The notes under the pieces: model-generated
The model's database searches: none
The model's input: the letters and a program-made list of their open reading frames with translations, nothing else
What the model was told of the DNA's origin: nothing
Assembly (NCBI GenBank): GCA_003971905.1
Contig: RSEE01000061.1
Coordinates: forward strand, 341,605 to 405,604
DNA: 64,000 bases
Origin: Moniliella sp. 'wahieum'
Lineage: Eukaryota; Basidiomycota; Moniliellomycetes; Moniliellales; Moniliellaceae
Direction: 5' to 3'
Position numbers and translations under genes: made by a program
In this document: in pieces, positions 40,546-51,758 of the stretch
Layout: each line of letters begins with the position of its first letter
How positions within the stretch are numbered: the stretch's first letter is position 1

Positions 40546-40878
40546 GGCTGGAGGAGGAGGTGGGGGGGGAGGGGGGGCGGGTGAGGGTCGCAGGGGCACC
40601 GAAGGCGGCGTGCTGGCCAGTGCGTCGGGTGAGCTGACTCGCACCCACCGACTTTTTTTCGCTTCTCCGCTTCTTCCCAGCCCAGCAGCCGCCGCCGGAG
40701 AAACGCAGCCGCGCTGAAACGTTCACTGCCCGTCGCCAGTGCCAATATCCCCGCAGCCGCAAATACCCGCTCGCCCACGCCCAAGCACGCCACCCGCCGC
40801 CTGCCCATCCCCGCGCTTCTCGGGCAGCCGACGGGCCAACTTCTCTTCTTTCCCCCCTCCTTCACCCCACCCCCCCCC
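40546..40878. promoter_or_regulatory. Shared divergent promoter of ARO1 and MET14
   Basis: Only 333 bp separate the two start codons. The segment holds a TGACTC word at 40635-40640, the core of the Gcn4/CPC1 general-control site. An Ala-Pro-rich-looking C/T leader follows towards MET14, with a C9 run just before its ATG. Joint control of aromatic and sulfur amino-acid genes by general amino-acid control is plausible but inferred. Confidence 0.4.
40635..40640 (+). promoter_or_regulatory. Possible Gcn4/CPC1-type site (TGACTC)
   Basis: TGACTC followed by G, so it matches six of seven bases of the TGASTCA consensus. It lies about 90 bp upstream of the ARO1 start and 240 bp upstream of the MET14 start. 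A single hexamer can occur by chance. Confidence 0.3.
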
Positions 40879-41557
40879 ATGGCCACCAACATCACCTTCC
40901 ACCCCGGCGCCGTCAGCCACGAGGAGCGCGCCCAGCTGCTCGGCTCCAAGCCCGGCGTCACCGTCTGGCTCACCGGCCTGTCCGCCTCGGGCAAGTCCAC
41001 CATCGCCGTCGCGCTGGAGCAGGCCCTGCTCCACACCCACCGCCACGCCTACCGCCTCGACGGCGACAACATCCGCTTCGGCCTCAACAAGGACCTCGGC
41101 TTCTCCCCCGCCGACCGCACCGAGAACATCCGCCGCATCGGAGAGGTATGTCGTGCTCCCTGGCCTCCCACCAGTAGTAGACAACCCTGCTAACCCTGCC
41201 CCGGTCCAGGTCGCTACCCTCTTTGCCGACAGTGCCAGCGTCTGCATCACCTCCTTCATCTCGCCCTACGAGGAAGACCGTGCGGTGGCGCGCAAGCTGC
41301 ACGAGGCCCACCAGCCCGCCCTGCCATTCGTCGAGGTGTTTGTGGATGCGTCGCTGGACAAGTGCGAGGAGCGGGACCCCAAGGGGCTCTACAAGCGCGC
41401 CCGTGCTGGTGAAATCAAGTCCTTCACCGGCGTCTCGGCCGACGCTCCGTACGAGAAACCCCGCTCGCCTGAGATCCACATCAACGCCGACACCACCTCG
41501 GTCGCCGATGCGGTCAAGCAGATCATCACCTATCTCGAAGCGCACAAGCTCATTTAA
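40879..41557 (+). CDS. MET14: Adenylylsulfate (APS) kinase
   Basis: Phosphorylates adenosine 5'-phosphosulfate with ATP to PAPS in cytosolic sulfate assimilation, feeding methionine and cysteine synthesis. Start [13 protein letters not shown] at 40879. P-loop GLSASGKS at about residues 34-41, then [19 protein letters not shown] (the DGDNxR motif) and [11 protein letters not shown] 64-nt GT-AG intron, 41146-41209, leads to [20 protein letters not shown]. The C-terminal half has [23 protein letters not shown] and FTGVSAPYE-like spacing, ending EAHKLI. Exons of 89 and 115 codons give 204 aa, the normal family length, with no frame break. It is one of the few intact genes here. The gene is divergent from ARO1 and converges on SSZ1 with about 112 bp between stops. 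Confidence 0.97.
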
Positions 41558-41669
41558 AAACCACCCCCCGCACACACTGCATCCAATCGAAATGACATGC
41601 AATTGCCCAGTAAGAAAAAAGACTGCCATTGCACATAGTACTAGCATCGGTATGGCACGGCAGCCACTC

Positions 41670-43442
41670 TTAAGGCGCCGGCAGCTCCACCTTCTCGTCC
41701 CCAGCTGTAATCGAGACTGCAGCGTCCGTGTGGACGATGATCGTCAGCGTCACAGTGCCATCGACCGGGGTGGGCGCCAGCGAAGCCAGCGTCTTGGTCG
41801 GGCGGTAGAAAGAAGTAGTGATCTTTTCGGGTTCCTCGGGTTCCTCCTCCTCCTCCTCCTCCGAGTCCGGCTCGTCCACCTCTTGCTGCACGATGCGGGT
41901 GTGGTAGTCAAACGTAGCCTCGGCCAGCTCCAGCAGGCTCTTGCCCTTGGGCGCCGCCAGACCACACGCCGAGCAGGCAACGGCGTGGCCTCCTTGACCA
42001 CCGGCACAAACACCTTGCCATCAAAGATGGAAGCCTTGATCGTCTCGTCCGCCGCCTCGAGCCAAGAAGCCGGGGCGGGGATCAGGACACCAATCGCCTG
42101 CGTCGTCGCGTTGGCTTGCAGCTCGGGGATCTCCACGTGGTTCTTGCTCGGGAGCGCCGTGACGTGCTGGTGCTCCTTGGGCGTCGAGCCCCCGCTCTGG
42201 AGTGCACCCAGCTTGGCAATGTACTGCGCCTCGAGCGTCGCACCACGCGCAATCACCTGGTCCGAGTCGATAGAGGACGTGATCTTGGTGTGAGAGTCCT
42301 CGGGGAACAACGTCATCAGTTCGTCCTGCAGACCCAACAGCTTGGCCGTGCCACCGGCCAGGACAATCTCGTCAATGTTGGAAGGCTGGAGCTTGGCCTG
42401 CTCCAGTGCCCGCTCCACTTGGCGCACCGTGTTGGCGTACACGGGGGCGGCAAGCATGTTGAGTCGCATGCGGTTGATGGTCGCGGTAAAGTCCAGGCCG
42501 TCAGCCAGGGACTCGACCGAGCACTGCGCCGAGTTGGACGCGGACAACGACCGCTTGGTCACCTCCACCTCGTTCCGCAGCTTGGCCCACGCACGCTTGT
42601 TGTCCTCGGCAATGGTCACCTTGGTCTTCTTGGTGAACTCCTTGGCAAAGTACTTCATCAACGCATCGTCAATCGCCACACCGGCCGCCGACACATCGTG
42701 CACATACGCCCGCTCGGCATACAGACCCGCACGCGCCGCCACAACCGTCACATCCGTCGTCGTACCGCCCACATCGAGCACCACCACGTTGCGGTCCAGC
42801 ACGCTCGTCGGCTCGTACTCGACCGTGTGCTGCTCGCCATCCGGGTGCGAAGGCAGTGCGCCACGCGGACCAGGGGTGGTAAGGTGGTACGCGGCCAGCG
42901 CCGCGGCCGGGGCGGGGATGAGCTGGAGGACAGTGAGGCCGGCGGCAGTCGCAGCCACGCAGCGCAGCAATTTGAGGCGCACTGAAAAAGGGAGGGTAGG
43001 AAAGCACCACACCGGCCACCTTGGCGCCCGAAAGGAAGTCGAGCGCACTGCCGTACAGCGCACCAATAAACCGTTCCGCCACCTGGGCCACCGTCAGCTG
43101 GGTGGGCTTGCCGTTGATCGTCACGTCAAATCCGGGCTGGCCACCGACATTGACCACGGGCGACGACACGCGCTTCTTGTCCGCAGCAGAGAGCTTGTCG
43201 AAGGACAGGCCGAGAAGGGAGACAAAGGCATCGATGGTGTTGGCGGCGTTGCGCACGAGCTGGGCGGTGGCCTGGTTGCCAATGTACACCTGCTCGCCAG
43301 CAAAGGAGATGCGGGTGGCAATCTGACGCTCGCCATCCTCGTTGGCAATCACGTCAGCACGCCCATGCGCATTGATGGAGGCAATGCTGCCGTAGGTGTT
43401 GCCAAGGTTGATGCCAATCACAGCGCCGGCCTGCTCGGTCAT
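41670..43442 (-). CDS. SSZ1: Ribosome-associated Hsp70-like protein Ssz1
   Basis: Ssz1 is the atypical Hsp70 that pairs with zuotin to form the ribosome-associated complex, which stimulates the nascent-chain chaperone Ssb. Start MTEQAGAVIGINLGNTYGSI at 43442, with DVIANEDGERQIATRISF as in Ssz1. Typical features are the actin-fold segments VVLSYPPFFSAPQIAAL and NVVVLDVGGTTTDVTV, and EIVLAGGTAKLLGLQDEL. The C-terminal domain is short, with an acidic EPDSEEEEEEEPEEPE insert, ending EKVELPAP at stop 41670-41672. At about 590 residues it is shorter than a canonical Hsp70, as expected. Frame changes occur near 42965 (between FFSAPQIAALR and VAATAAGLTVLQL) and near 41970. It converges on MET14. Confidence 0.95.
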
Positions 43443-45050
43443 GACGAAGAAGAGATGGTGGTGGTGGGACGAGCGGGGGGACGGGGCGCAAGCCGGCGGA
43501 AGCGGCCGAGAGCGAAGAAAAAAAAAGCAGAAAAGTTCCACGCAGGGCGCAGGTGGTTTAGGGTTACGCCTTGGGCTGTGGTTTGAAACGGATGGCCTAA
43601 GGGCGGATGTGAAATGTGAAACGAACACGTGGCCAGAGCATGCATTAGGTAACGCAAGCTGCCCAAAGGAGTGTGGTTGATGAGTGGGTGCGTGTGCATT
43701 GGGGGGAACAACAAAGACTGGAGCCCAAGGTTGCGCATGTCCAAGAGACGGCAACACCGGTGGAACACTTCCACCACCGGCAGATGGAGACTCATCGCTT
43801 GTGGGAACAAGCGGAAAGCAACGAGGCGGGCAAGCACCAGAACCGCACTCAAGCGTCTTTCTGCCCCCTGAGGGCCATGACGACCCGCCGGTTGGGATAC
43901 TACGCCCCTCTACAGGGGGCCGCGAGATGTTTCTGAGCACAGGAGTATACCTACTAACCCTCTCCAGGACGAGATGTTTTTGGATACAGGAAACGGGTTT
44001 TTGCTGATGAGGCTCGTCTTGCGTCTCGATCGCATTGGCGATGGTTCATTAAACTTTTACAGCTCACACAGCTCGCATGTCTACCGCGATCATTGGGACC
44101 CACTCACGCTACTTGTCCGGGTTGGAAGCGAATGGCGGGTGCCAGAGGGTCCTGACGGCCTGGCCTACAGGCGGCTCTGCTGGCCTTTTCCTTACTCGCA
44201 GTGCGCCAACGCTTCTTTGTCGCTGCCTTATGATTTTGTGAGCACAGGCTATGAATTCAGAGAATATTCAGACGCGAGTAATCCACTGAGATCTGAGAGG
44301 GGGGTGGCTGAGCGCTGATCGGAGGATGGCCGATGGAGGCGATGGAGGCGAGGGAGGCGATGGTCGATGGCAGGGAAGAAGGGATGGATGGATTGGTGAC
44401 GTGACGCGTGACGGGTGGCATGTGACATGTGACACATGACATGTGCATGACAAGTGCGTCGGCGCTGGCCGCAGCATGGCCCCGCAGGTTAGCGTGTGGG
44501 AGCCCGCCGGCGCAAGCACGGCGCCAGCCTGCGCCAGCACGCTGCAAAGCAACGGCAGCGGCCACCGCCACGCACTGCCCCCGTGCGGCCAGGCGAGAGC
44601 AGACACTGCCCTGCTGCCGCGAGCCCATCGACGGCTCGCCCCGATCGATTGGAGCGCGAGACTGGCGTGGTGGCCGGCTGATGCATGATGCATGTGCGGC
44701 GAGACGAGGCCCGCGGAGGCAGCAGGCGGCAGGCAGCAGACAGCAGGCAGCAGGCGGCAGGCGGCACAGGCGGCAGGCGGCACAGGCGGCAGGAGGCCGG
44801 CAGGGTGTGCTGGCCGCGCCACCAGGCACGGGGGCACTGCTGGGCGCTGCTGGGGAGCCCACATGCACATGCCCAGTCGCTCGCCCGGCGCCTCTTTGCG
44901 AGCAGCTCGCCTTCGCTCCCGCCTCAGGCCTCCCCCAGGCGTCCCCAGCCCCTCCTGCCGCACACACCACCGTTCCCGTGCCCCGCCCTCTCTTCTGGCC
45001 CGCTCCCCCCCATGTGGTCGCGTCGCCGGGCCAGACGCAGGCGCAGGCGC
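43443..45050. other. Intergenic region with repeat R2 copy 2 and motif clusters
   Basis: Apart from the decayed R2 copy, no gene was seen. Around 44395-44450 there is a dense set of GTGAC-type words (GTGACGCGTGACG, CATGTGACATGTGACACATGAC). GATGCATGATGCATG lies at 44679-44694. From 44460 on the sequence is very GC-rich with a GCAGGCGGCA-type simple repeat at about 44715-44800. It serves as upstream region for the membrane-protein gene. Confidence 0.45.
43690..44160 (+). repeat. Decayed repeat R2, copy 2
   Basis: Second copy of the element at 33574-34060, same strand, about 10 kb away. It keeps a longer readable stretch (HRLWEQAESNEAGKHQNRTQ, then RRLGYYAP after a stop). A GTATAC...CTAAC...CAG stretch at about 43944-43966 looks like a very short intron or its relic. 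Conserved end word GAGGGTCCTGA at about 44147. No known domain. Confidence 0.6.
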
Positions 45051-46772
45051 ATGTCGGCCCTCCTCTGGCTCACCCTCGCCCTGGCGCTGGCTTTGAGGGG
45101 CAGCCATGCGCTGCCGTTTCCGTCTCCGTCTGGGCCTCTGTCGCCCCCGAGTCCACAGCCGCCTCTGGGCGCCCCTCCTCGTCCCCGCACCGCCCCCACC
45201 CGCGCGCGCACTCTTAGCGCCCCGCAGGCCCCAACACACCCGCACCCCCTCGCCGGCAGCGCCCCCAGCGCCGTCGATGGCGCGCTGCAGCCACATGCCC
45301 CACACCCGAACGCCCGCCACTCCCCCCCTGAAGCCCGCTCAGACACCACCTTTGTTACCGTCACCACCCACTGGGTCACCAGCACCCAGCACTTCCACCC
45401 CACCCACATGACCCATATTCCCTCGGGCTGGGTCCCGCGCAAGCGCACTGCTTGGTTTCAGCGCAAGGCCATCTTCATCAGTTCTTCTTTCCTCGCCATC
45501 TTCATTACCCTCGTCATTGGCGCTCTCGTCACCCTCTTTGACCGCGACCAGACCTGGGACGTTGGCAAGGGAGGACGTTGAGGAGGATGCTGCCGAGCGT
45601 GTGTTGCGTTCCCGCCTCCAACGCGAACAGGACAAAGTGCAGCACGAACGTGAGAACCGTTCTCTTCGGCGTGAACGCTGGCTTCGTCTCCGCTCCCACA
45701 CTGCAGCTTTGGCCTCCCGTCCGCTTCAGTTGGCACGGCGCGCAAGGCCTAAGAGGCGCGTCGTGCCGGACCCCCGCGGTCGTCCCCCCCAGGCTTCCTC
45801 TTATTCTGGTTCGACGCGCAGTAATGGATCCAGCTCCAGTGACGACTCGGACTCTGACTGCAGCACATGTCCATCCAGCTCCGATTCCGAGCGTTCCCCC
45901 GCGGCGCAAGATGTGCCTCCTCCGTTGCAGCCGCTTGGAGCACCTCTCACACCCGAAGAGCGAATATTGGCGCAACGCTACATCGTCCAGCGAATCGCCT
46001 CCCTTGAAACGCAACTAGCCGAGTGGCAAGAGCTGCAGCAAGAAGCCTTCCGGCCCGAGGAATCGGAGCCTACAGCAGCGAGCTCCCCCACTGCCCCAGA
46101 CTCACGTGGAGGAGACTCGCCATCGAGTCGAATGCACGCCTTCGTGCGCGCCAGGGTCCGCCCGCCCCGTCTACAGGGGCAGGATCTTTCCCCCCGCCTA
46201 CCTCCCTTCTATTTCCGTGTCCACCTCGGCATCTGCTGCCGCGAGTGGATCTGAACCCAAGCCGCCGGCTGTACCTACACCATCACCGAGTTTGCGCGCT
46301 CCCGTGGGCCAAGTGATGCAGGCCCATGTTGCAACAGACGACAAGCAGGTGCTTGCGGCCTTACGCGCGCCAGCTCCTTCCCTCTTGCACGGGGGAGAGT
46401 GACGCTGTAGTCCCCACTGCGCCGGTGCTTGACTGACAACGTGGACCTCACTCTGCTTGCCCCGTCTACAGCGTCCACCGTAGCTCCAACAGACAAGAAG
46501 GGCAAGGCGAACGAAATGTTGCCCCACCACCCCCCTCTCGACTGGAGCTGTCCTTTGACCCTTTCCCACTACTGCCACCCGCCCTTCCCGCCTCCCCACC
46601 CAGTGCCGAGAGGAAAAAAACCCATTTGGCACTCATGCTCAGCGGGCCCAGTCGGCCTGTCCTGCCCACCGGGCAGTTGCCCACTCCTACTGCTCCACCG
46701 CTTCCCTTTGACTATGGGCCCTTCACTCATGGTGAGGACCCCTCTTTCGTCCACTCGGAGGTGGAGAGTTAG
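45051..46772 (+). CDS. Novel single-pass membrane protein with signal peptide and coiled coil (frameshifted)
   Basis: Start at 45051, because the Met there opens a clear signal peptide: MSALLWLTLALALALRGSHA. An in-frame Met at 45012 would add a poly-Arg extension. A Pro-rich lumenal or outer part of about 100 residues follows, then TTFVTVTTHWVTSTQHFHPT and a membrane span (AIFISSSFLAIFITLVIGAL) at about 45465-45530. After a frame change near 45575 the charged cytosolic part has a Glu/Arg-rich coiled coil (EDVEEDAAERVLRSRLQREQ), a Ser/Asp-rich patch (SSSSDDSDSDCSTC) and a helix APLTPEERILAQRYIVQRIA. Shifted frames continue through FPPAYLPSISVSTSASAAAS and KANEMLP to a coherent end: FDYGPFTHGEDPSFVHSEVES, stop 46770-46772. 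No known family was recognised. The type I topology is inference. Confidence 0.6.
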
Positions 46773-48070
46773 CTCCCAGTCCGGGCTCCAGGACCTTCCT
46801 TATCATTCTCCCTTCAAGTTGCCTGAGTCGGACCCAGTTGTCCGAACGCAAGATCTGCCCCCCCCGCCTCATCCATGTACTTCATCCATGTACCACATCC
46901 ATGTACCGCATCCATGTACTTGTACCGCAACCTCCCCCCCATCTCTATTGTGTATCCATCTCGCCTAGTAGGCCACCGGGACTTACCAGGAGGAATGTAT
47001 GGGCGCGCGATGGCCAGGGATCATCACACGATTGAACAGCGGGGGGGTCAGATAGATAGATCCATCGCCTTGAAAACAGCTACTGTATATACGCCCTGCG
47101 AATTCCATGTGATCTGTGTACATGGGGCGCTCAGAGGGGACCAGTGAGAGGGTTCGCGTTCTATACAGCTCTCGCACCCAACCTCCTTTCTCAGGCTTAC
47201 CGCCCCACCACCTCGCCGCGCTCGCGGGTCGCAAGCCCGCCTTTTGATAAGCCCACATACCAGATGCGCACCTCACCCCTCACAGTCTTCACTCCTCACC
47301 TGCGCCAATGCCACCCTCTTCCCTTCTTTGTGTTCCAAGTGCACGAGCATCAGCCGCATACCCCGCCTCGCCCACGCACGTGCCATGGGCTTGGAAGTGT
47401 GAAAGTGTGCGTGAAGACTCGGCCAACTGCGTACTCAGTACTTAGTTACTCATCAATCCTCCAGCCTCGTTCTCGTCGTTCTGGCGTGCGATGCACGAAA
47501 CTATATGGCGGTGACCCTATCCAGGCTGCCTGGCGCGTGCGCATCCCTCTGTCAGGACTCCGACAGTACGGACTTTTAAAGCCTCACAAGCCAACAACCA
47601 AGAGCCAGGGAGGGGGACAGAAGGGAACGTGCCGTATTTTACGCTCCACGATATAGTTGCGAGAGGCCCCACGCCAAAAACCACTCCGTTCTCCCTTCTG
47701 ACGTCTCATCGGGCAGTATAGGCTACTGGCTACTACCATACTACTAGTAGCACGTACGGCTGCTGCCTTCGCCGATAGTAGAGATTGGCCACGCCCTTCG
47801 CGTTCGCGGTGGCCCGCGCCACGAACCAGCCACCCCAGCACGGGGATTGAGACATTGAGATCGCGGGCAACGGCTCGGAAGGTCAGGGCGGGGTTCGGTT
47901 GGTGCAGCAGGGTACAGCGTCGTCGTCGGGTTCTCTGAGATCTGAAGAAATCTGAAGTATACAGTCTCAGTGACGATGGGACAAGTATAGAATGGCTGTT
48001 CCAGGACAAGACGCGTATCAACCCCCCCCCCCACACACACGACCTGCGTGAACAAGTTCATTCCTTGAGC
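46773..48070. other. Intergenic region, no gene seen
   Basis: About 1.3 kb between the membrane-protein gene and the oxysterol-binding protein. It has short CATCCATGTAC repeats at about 46865-46920 and pyrimidine-rich stretches. No open frame with family features was seen. It probably contains the 3' end of the first gene and the promoter of the second. Confidence 0.45.
46865..46922. repeat. Short imperfect tandem repeat CATCCATGTAC
   Basis: Four or so imperfect units of ATCCATGTAC(T/C) run head to tail just after the membrane-protein stop. It is probably a local slippage array without coding role. Confidence 0.6.
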
Positions 48071-49883
48071 ATGCCGCCCTCTGCCTCGGTCTCTGCGACG
48101 ACTCGCGCCTCCACCGACCGTTTGGCCCAGACCGGAAGATCCAATAGCGCCCTGCCCCCGTAAGGAACGGAGTCAGCGAGGTCGATCCCAGCCAAGCATC
48201 CAAAGTCAAGTCTTTACTTGGCATCCTCAAAAAAGTAGTGCGCGTCAAAGACCTATCGGCCATGTAAGTGCGTCTTACAGCGGCCATCGCTACCCGATAC
48301 ATTCTGACTCTATGCCCCACCCTCTTTCTCCTCCGTAGCCGATTCTCCCTCCCTTCCCACCTGATGAGCCCGTGGTATGTGTTGCTTCCTCTGCTATCAG
48401 ACACTCGTCCATGATGGTGGCGGTGACGAGAAGTGCTGACGCCTGACACGCCAGCCCAACCTCGAGTACTGGACGTACCTGGACCGCGCCGACTTGTTCG
48501 CGGCCATTCCGGACTTGGACCATCCCCTGGACCGGATGCTGGCCGTGGTGCGGTTCACGCTAAGCAAAGACCTCAAGGTCATCCGCCACGGCGTGTGCAA
48601 ACCCTACAACTCGGTCTTGGGCGAACACTTTCGATGCCACTGGGACGTGCGCACTCCAGTGGTGCATCCTACGGACCAGGCGGTGGTGCCCGTAGAACAG
48701 TTGCTCACCGACCACCCACTTCCCCTGCCGCTGCACTGCCCTCCAAGCAGAGGAGACAAGACTTCCTGCAGGTCCCCTCGCGCCTCGCCGGACGACACCA
48801 ACACTCCGACCCTCCCGACGCCCGGATCGGCCGACAACGCCCCCCCCCTCCTCGTCGCATTGCGTTTTTGACCGAACAAGTGTCCCATCACCCGCCCATC
48901 AGTACCTTCCACCTCCTCTGTCCCGACGCGGGCATCGAGGGTGTGGGGTGGACCAGCTCTCGGCGCGGTTCACGGGCACGTCGGTGCGTGTGTATGCTGG
49001 TGCGCAGAACCGGGGCGTGTTTGTGCGCTTGACCTCGCGTGCGCGCGGCGTCGGCGCAGCGGGCGAACACTACCGCATCACGCACCCTGCCGCCTCGGTC
49101 AATGGTCTGTTGCGCGCGCGTCTGTGGGTGTCCATGGCGGACGCGACGGTGATCGACTCGTACGGCGGTACGCGCCCCGACGCCCACGACGGCTCGGGAC
49201 GGCGCTTGCGCACCTTGATCGAGTACCCAGAGAAAGCGTGGGTAGGACAGGCCAAGTACGCGCTGCAAGGCCTAGTGTACGAATACGACTGGACCCATCC
49301 AGGACCCGACAAGGTTGACGCCTTGGTGGATGGCGAGATGGCAGGCGAGACGTACTGGACCAAAGTCAAGCACGTTCCCTCGGATCGCGTGGTCGCGACG
49401 TTGCAGGGTCAATGGAATGGGAAGGTCACCTTTACCTTGAAGGGTCAACAGGTTAGTACAGTTTTTTGTTTTTCGTTTCTTTCCGTTTGCTCTTATTGGG
49501 GGGGTGGTCCTTCTCCTCCCCGCGACCCAAGTCGTAGTAGCTGACATGTATTGGTCCGTCGAAACAGGAATCGCACCTAATCAACCTGCCCGACTTGGCT
49601 GTCACCCCCCAAGACTGTCCGGCCCATCGACGAGCAGGAGCCCATGGAATCCCGCCGCCTCTGGGCGGCCGTCACCGACGCGATTCACAACAAACAGTAC
49701 GCCCAGGCGACCGAGGCCAAGCACGCGATTGAGCAACAGCAGCGCCACCGCGCCGCCCAACGCCTGCATGCCAACCAACCGTTCACACCTCAATTTTTCC
49801 TTTCTGACTTCACCTCCGGCCGGCCGGTGCTGACGCCAGCCGGGAGGGAGGTGCTGGAGGCCATGTGCGTTCGATCGGCGTGA
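48071..49883 (+). CDS. Oxysterol-binding protein-related (ORP/Osh) lipid transfer protein
   Basis: Cytosolic lipid-transfer protein of the OSBP family moving sterol and/or phosphoinositide between membranes. Start MPPSASVSATTR at 48071. Introns at about 48264-48338 and 48375-48454 assemble VRVKDLSA-IRFSLPSHLMSP and PNLEYWTYLDRADLFAAI. Then come CKPYNSVLGEHFRCHW and the family signature EQVSHHPP (about 48876). FTGTSVRVYAGAQNRG, EHYRITHPAASVNGLLRARLW, VGQAKYALQGLVYEYDW and LQGQWNGKVTF follow. A third intron at 49452-49567 joins KGQQ to ESHLINLPDLAVTP. The end is LTPAGREVLEAMCVRSA. It has no PH or ankyrin region, so it is a short ORP like Osh4-Osh7. Frame changes are near 48160, 48454, 48750, 48945 and at C6 49605-49610. 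Confidence 0.92.
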
Positions 49884-50236
49884 GCTGGACTAGGGGCTCG
49901 TACCCGCCTTCGCAGCCTCCGTATACCACCGGCAACTCTGACGCGTACCGATCTGCACCCCTCCCCCTCTCCGGGCTCCTATTCCTATGGATGATACTGG
50001 ACAGCCTTCGGTCCTGCAAGTAAATCACACTCCATCCGCAGGGCGGCTGCCTTCCTTGCTGGTCATTGGCCGCGTCTCCGTGCGAGCAAAGCTGGTGTTC
50101 CATGTCAATACACCCACTAGATACCAACCTCCTTGCCCCTAACCCTCCCTTTGCACTACTGGGCGTATACGAGCTACATGAATCCCACGTTTCGTAAACC
50201 GAAGGCAAGTCGATTCGTAAACATAAACCAAGGCAC
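49884..50236. other. Short convergent intergenic region
   Basis: About 350 bp between the convergent stops of the ORP gene (+) and SGT2 (-). Presumably both 3' UTRs. Nothing else was seen. Confidence 0.5.
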
Positions 50237-51409
50237 TCAGCCGAACATGTTGTTGCCCGCACCGCCTGCACCGCCTGCACCGCCCATACCACCGAGACCG
50301 CCCATACCACCCATCATGGACTGTGCCAGCTGCATCATCTGAGGGTCACGCATCAACTCTTGGATTTGAGAGAAGCTGGGGACAAAAAAAGATAAGGTGG
50401 GTCAGCACTTTCATAAACCTACACAGTCAAAAGCGCAAGGAGAAAAGGAGAAAACGTACTCGGGTGCACCACCGTTCTGGCCCATACGCTCGGCCATAGA
50501 GCGAACGGCAGGGTTGGACATGAGTTGCTGCAACGAACCATTTTGCATCATGTTGGCTGCCATCTGCTGCATTTGGGGGTTGTTCATCATCTCCGACAGA
50601 CCGGACATGCCGCCGCCCAGTCCGCCCAGTCCGCCCAGACCAGCAAAAGGGTTGCCCCCGGCGCCGGCACCGGCGCCAGCAGGAGAAGCACCAGCCGCAC
50701 GGTTGGCCGGTGCCACGTCGGACGTATCGGCGGCCTGCTTCTTAGCCGACTCGAGACCCGCCTGCATCACCTTGCTCGTCGGGTCGAGTTCAATGCCCTT
50801 CTCGTAGGCTGTCACCGCTTCGGAGTACTTGCCCAGGCTGAACAGCGCATGGCCCATGCGCGAGTAAGCCTTGCTGAAGCTCGGGTCGAGCTCGAGGGCC
50901 TTGTTGGCATCCTCGACGGCACTCTCGTGCGCGCCCGCTTGGCTGTACGCCGCCGCACGGTTGGAGAAGTACACGGGCGAAGTGGCATCGAGCTTGATGG
51001 CCTTGGTGTACGCGGCAATCGCCGCGCCATAGTCCTTGGCCGACATGGGCCTTGTTGCCCTCGCGCCGAGCTTGAGCGTCGGCGCGGCCTTGTCCTCGGC
51101 CGAGGGGCGGTGCCCTCGGCAGAAGCAGCAGCGGCGGGAGCAGGGGCAGACGCAGACGCCGACGTGGAGGCCGCAGGCGCCGGAGCAGGCGCAGACGACG
51201 ACGCGGCCGCGGCAGCTGGGGCCTTGTTCTGGGTCTTGAGGAACACGTTCCACACCGCCTCGAGGCCCGGGGCGGGCGGGGCGGCGAGCGTCGTGTGGTG
51301 AGAGCGGCGCGCGAGGCAATCAGATCAGCAGCCTGGGCGTACTTGTCGTCGGCGCCGGTGCTCTGGGCACGCAGGTACGCAACAATGGCGGGGGGAGCGA
51401 GGTGGACAT
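50237..51409 (-). CDS. SGT2: Sgt2/SGTA-type TPR co-chaperone
   Basis: Cytosolic TPR co-chaperone that captures tail-anchored proteins and passes them to the Get3 pathway with Get4/Get5 and Hsp70. Start MSTSLPP at 51409, then PAIVAYLRAQSTGADDKYAQAADLI once the G6 run 51390-51395 is read as G7. A disordered Ala/Pro/Ser segment leads into three TPR units: YGAAIAAYTKAIKLDATSPVYFSNRAAAYSQ, then VEDANKALELDPSFSKAYSRMGHAL, then EAVTAYEKGIELDP. The Gly-rich, Met/Gln-rich C-terminus (NNPQMQQMAANMMQNGS) binds hydrophobic clients. An 84-nt intron at 50376-50459 joins GGAPD to FSQIQELMRDPQMMQLAQ. The end is a GGMGGLGG tail and NNMFG. A further frame change near 51050-51100 lies before the first TPR. Confidence 0.93.
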
Positions 51410-51758
51410 GGAGGTGGTGGGGGCAGCAAGGCAGGCCACGTGCAGGGGGGCGGAGACCACCAGGTACGAGGTACTAGTTACCTCCTGGGCGCGCGGAAGG
51501 CAGCCGAAGGCAGCCCCGCCACCCGAACGGCAAACCCGCCTGCTTCCAGCCGCTTCGGCCTCCACGTGGCCGCCCCCGTGTGCATCTGAAATGTTCACGG
51601 CCCTGCGCTTCTGCACGTGCCGTCGGGCTGCCTCTCTAATCCCTTCGCAGCAGATCGGACGATCTGATCCCCACTGGGCTACCTATCTATGGCGGGCGCC
51701 TGGGGTCGTGTATGAGGGCAAATGGCATGCATGTTCCTCGCCGCGTGTCGCAGCGCCG
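51410..51758. other. Intergenic region between SGT2 and ERG20
   Basis: About 350 bp: SGT2 promoter and leader plus the ERG20 3' end. Both genes are on the minus strand. No other feature was recognised. Confidence 0.5.

Noticed and set aside
42116-43586. Plus-strand frames of 289 and 414 codons opposite SSZ1
   Set aside because: Same reason: SSZ1 motifs on the minus strand explain the open frames.
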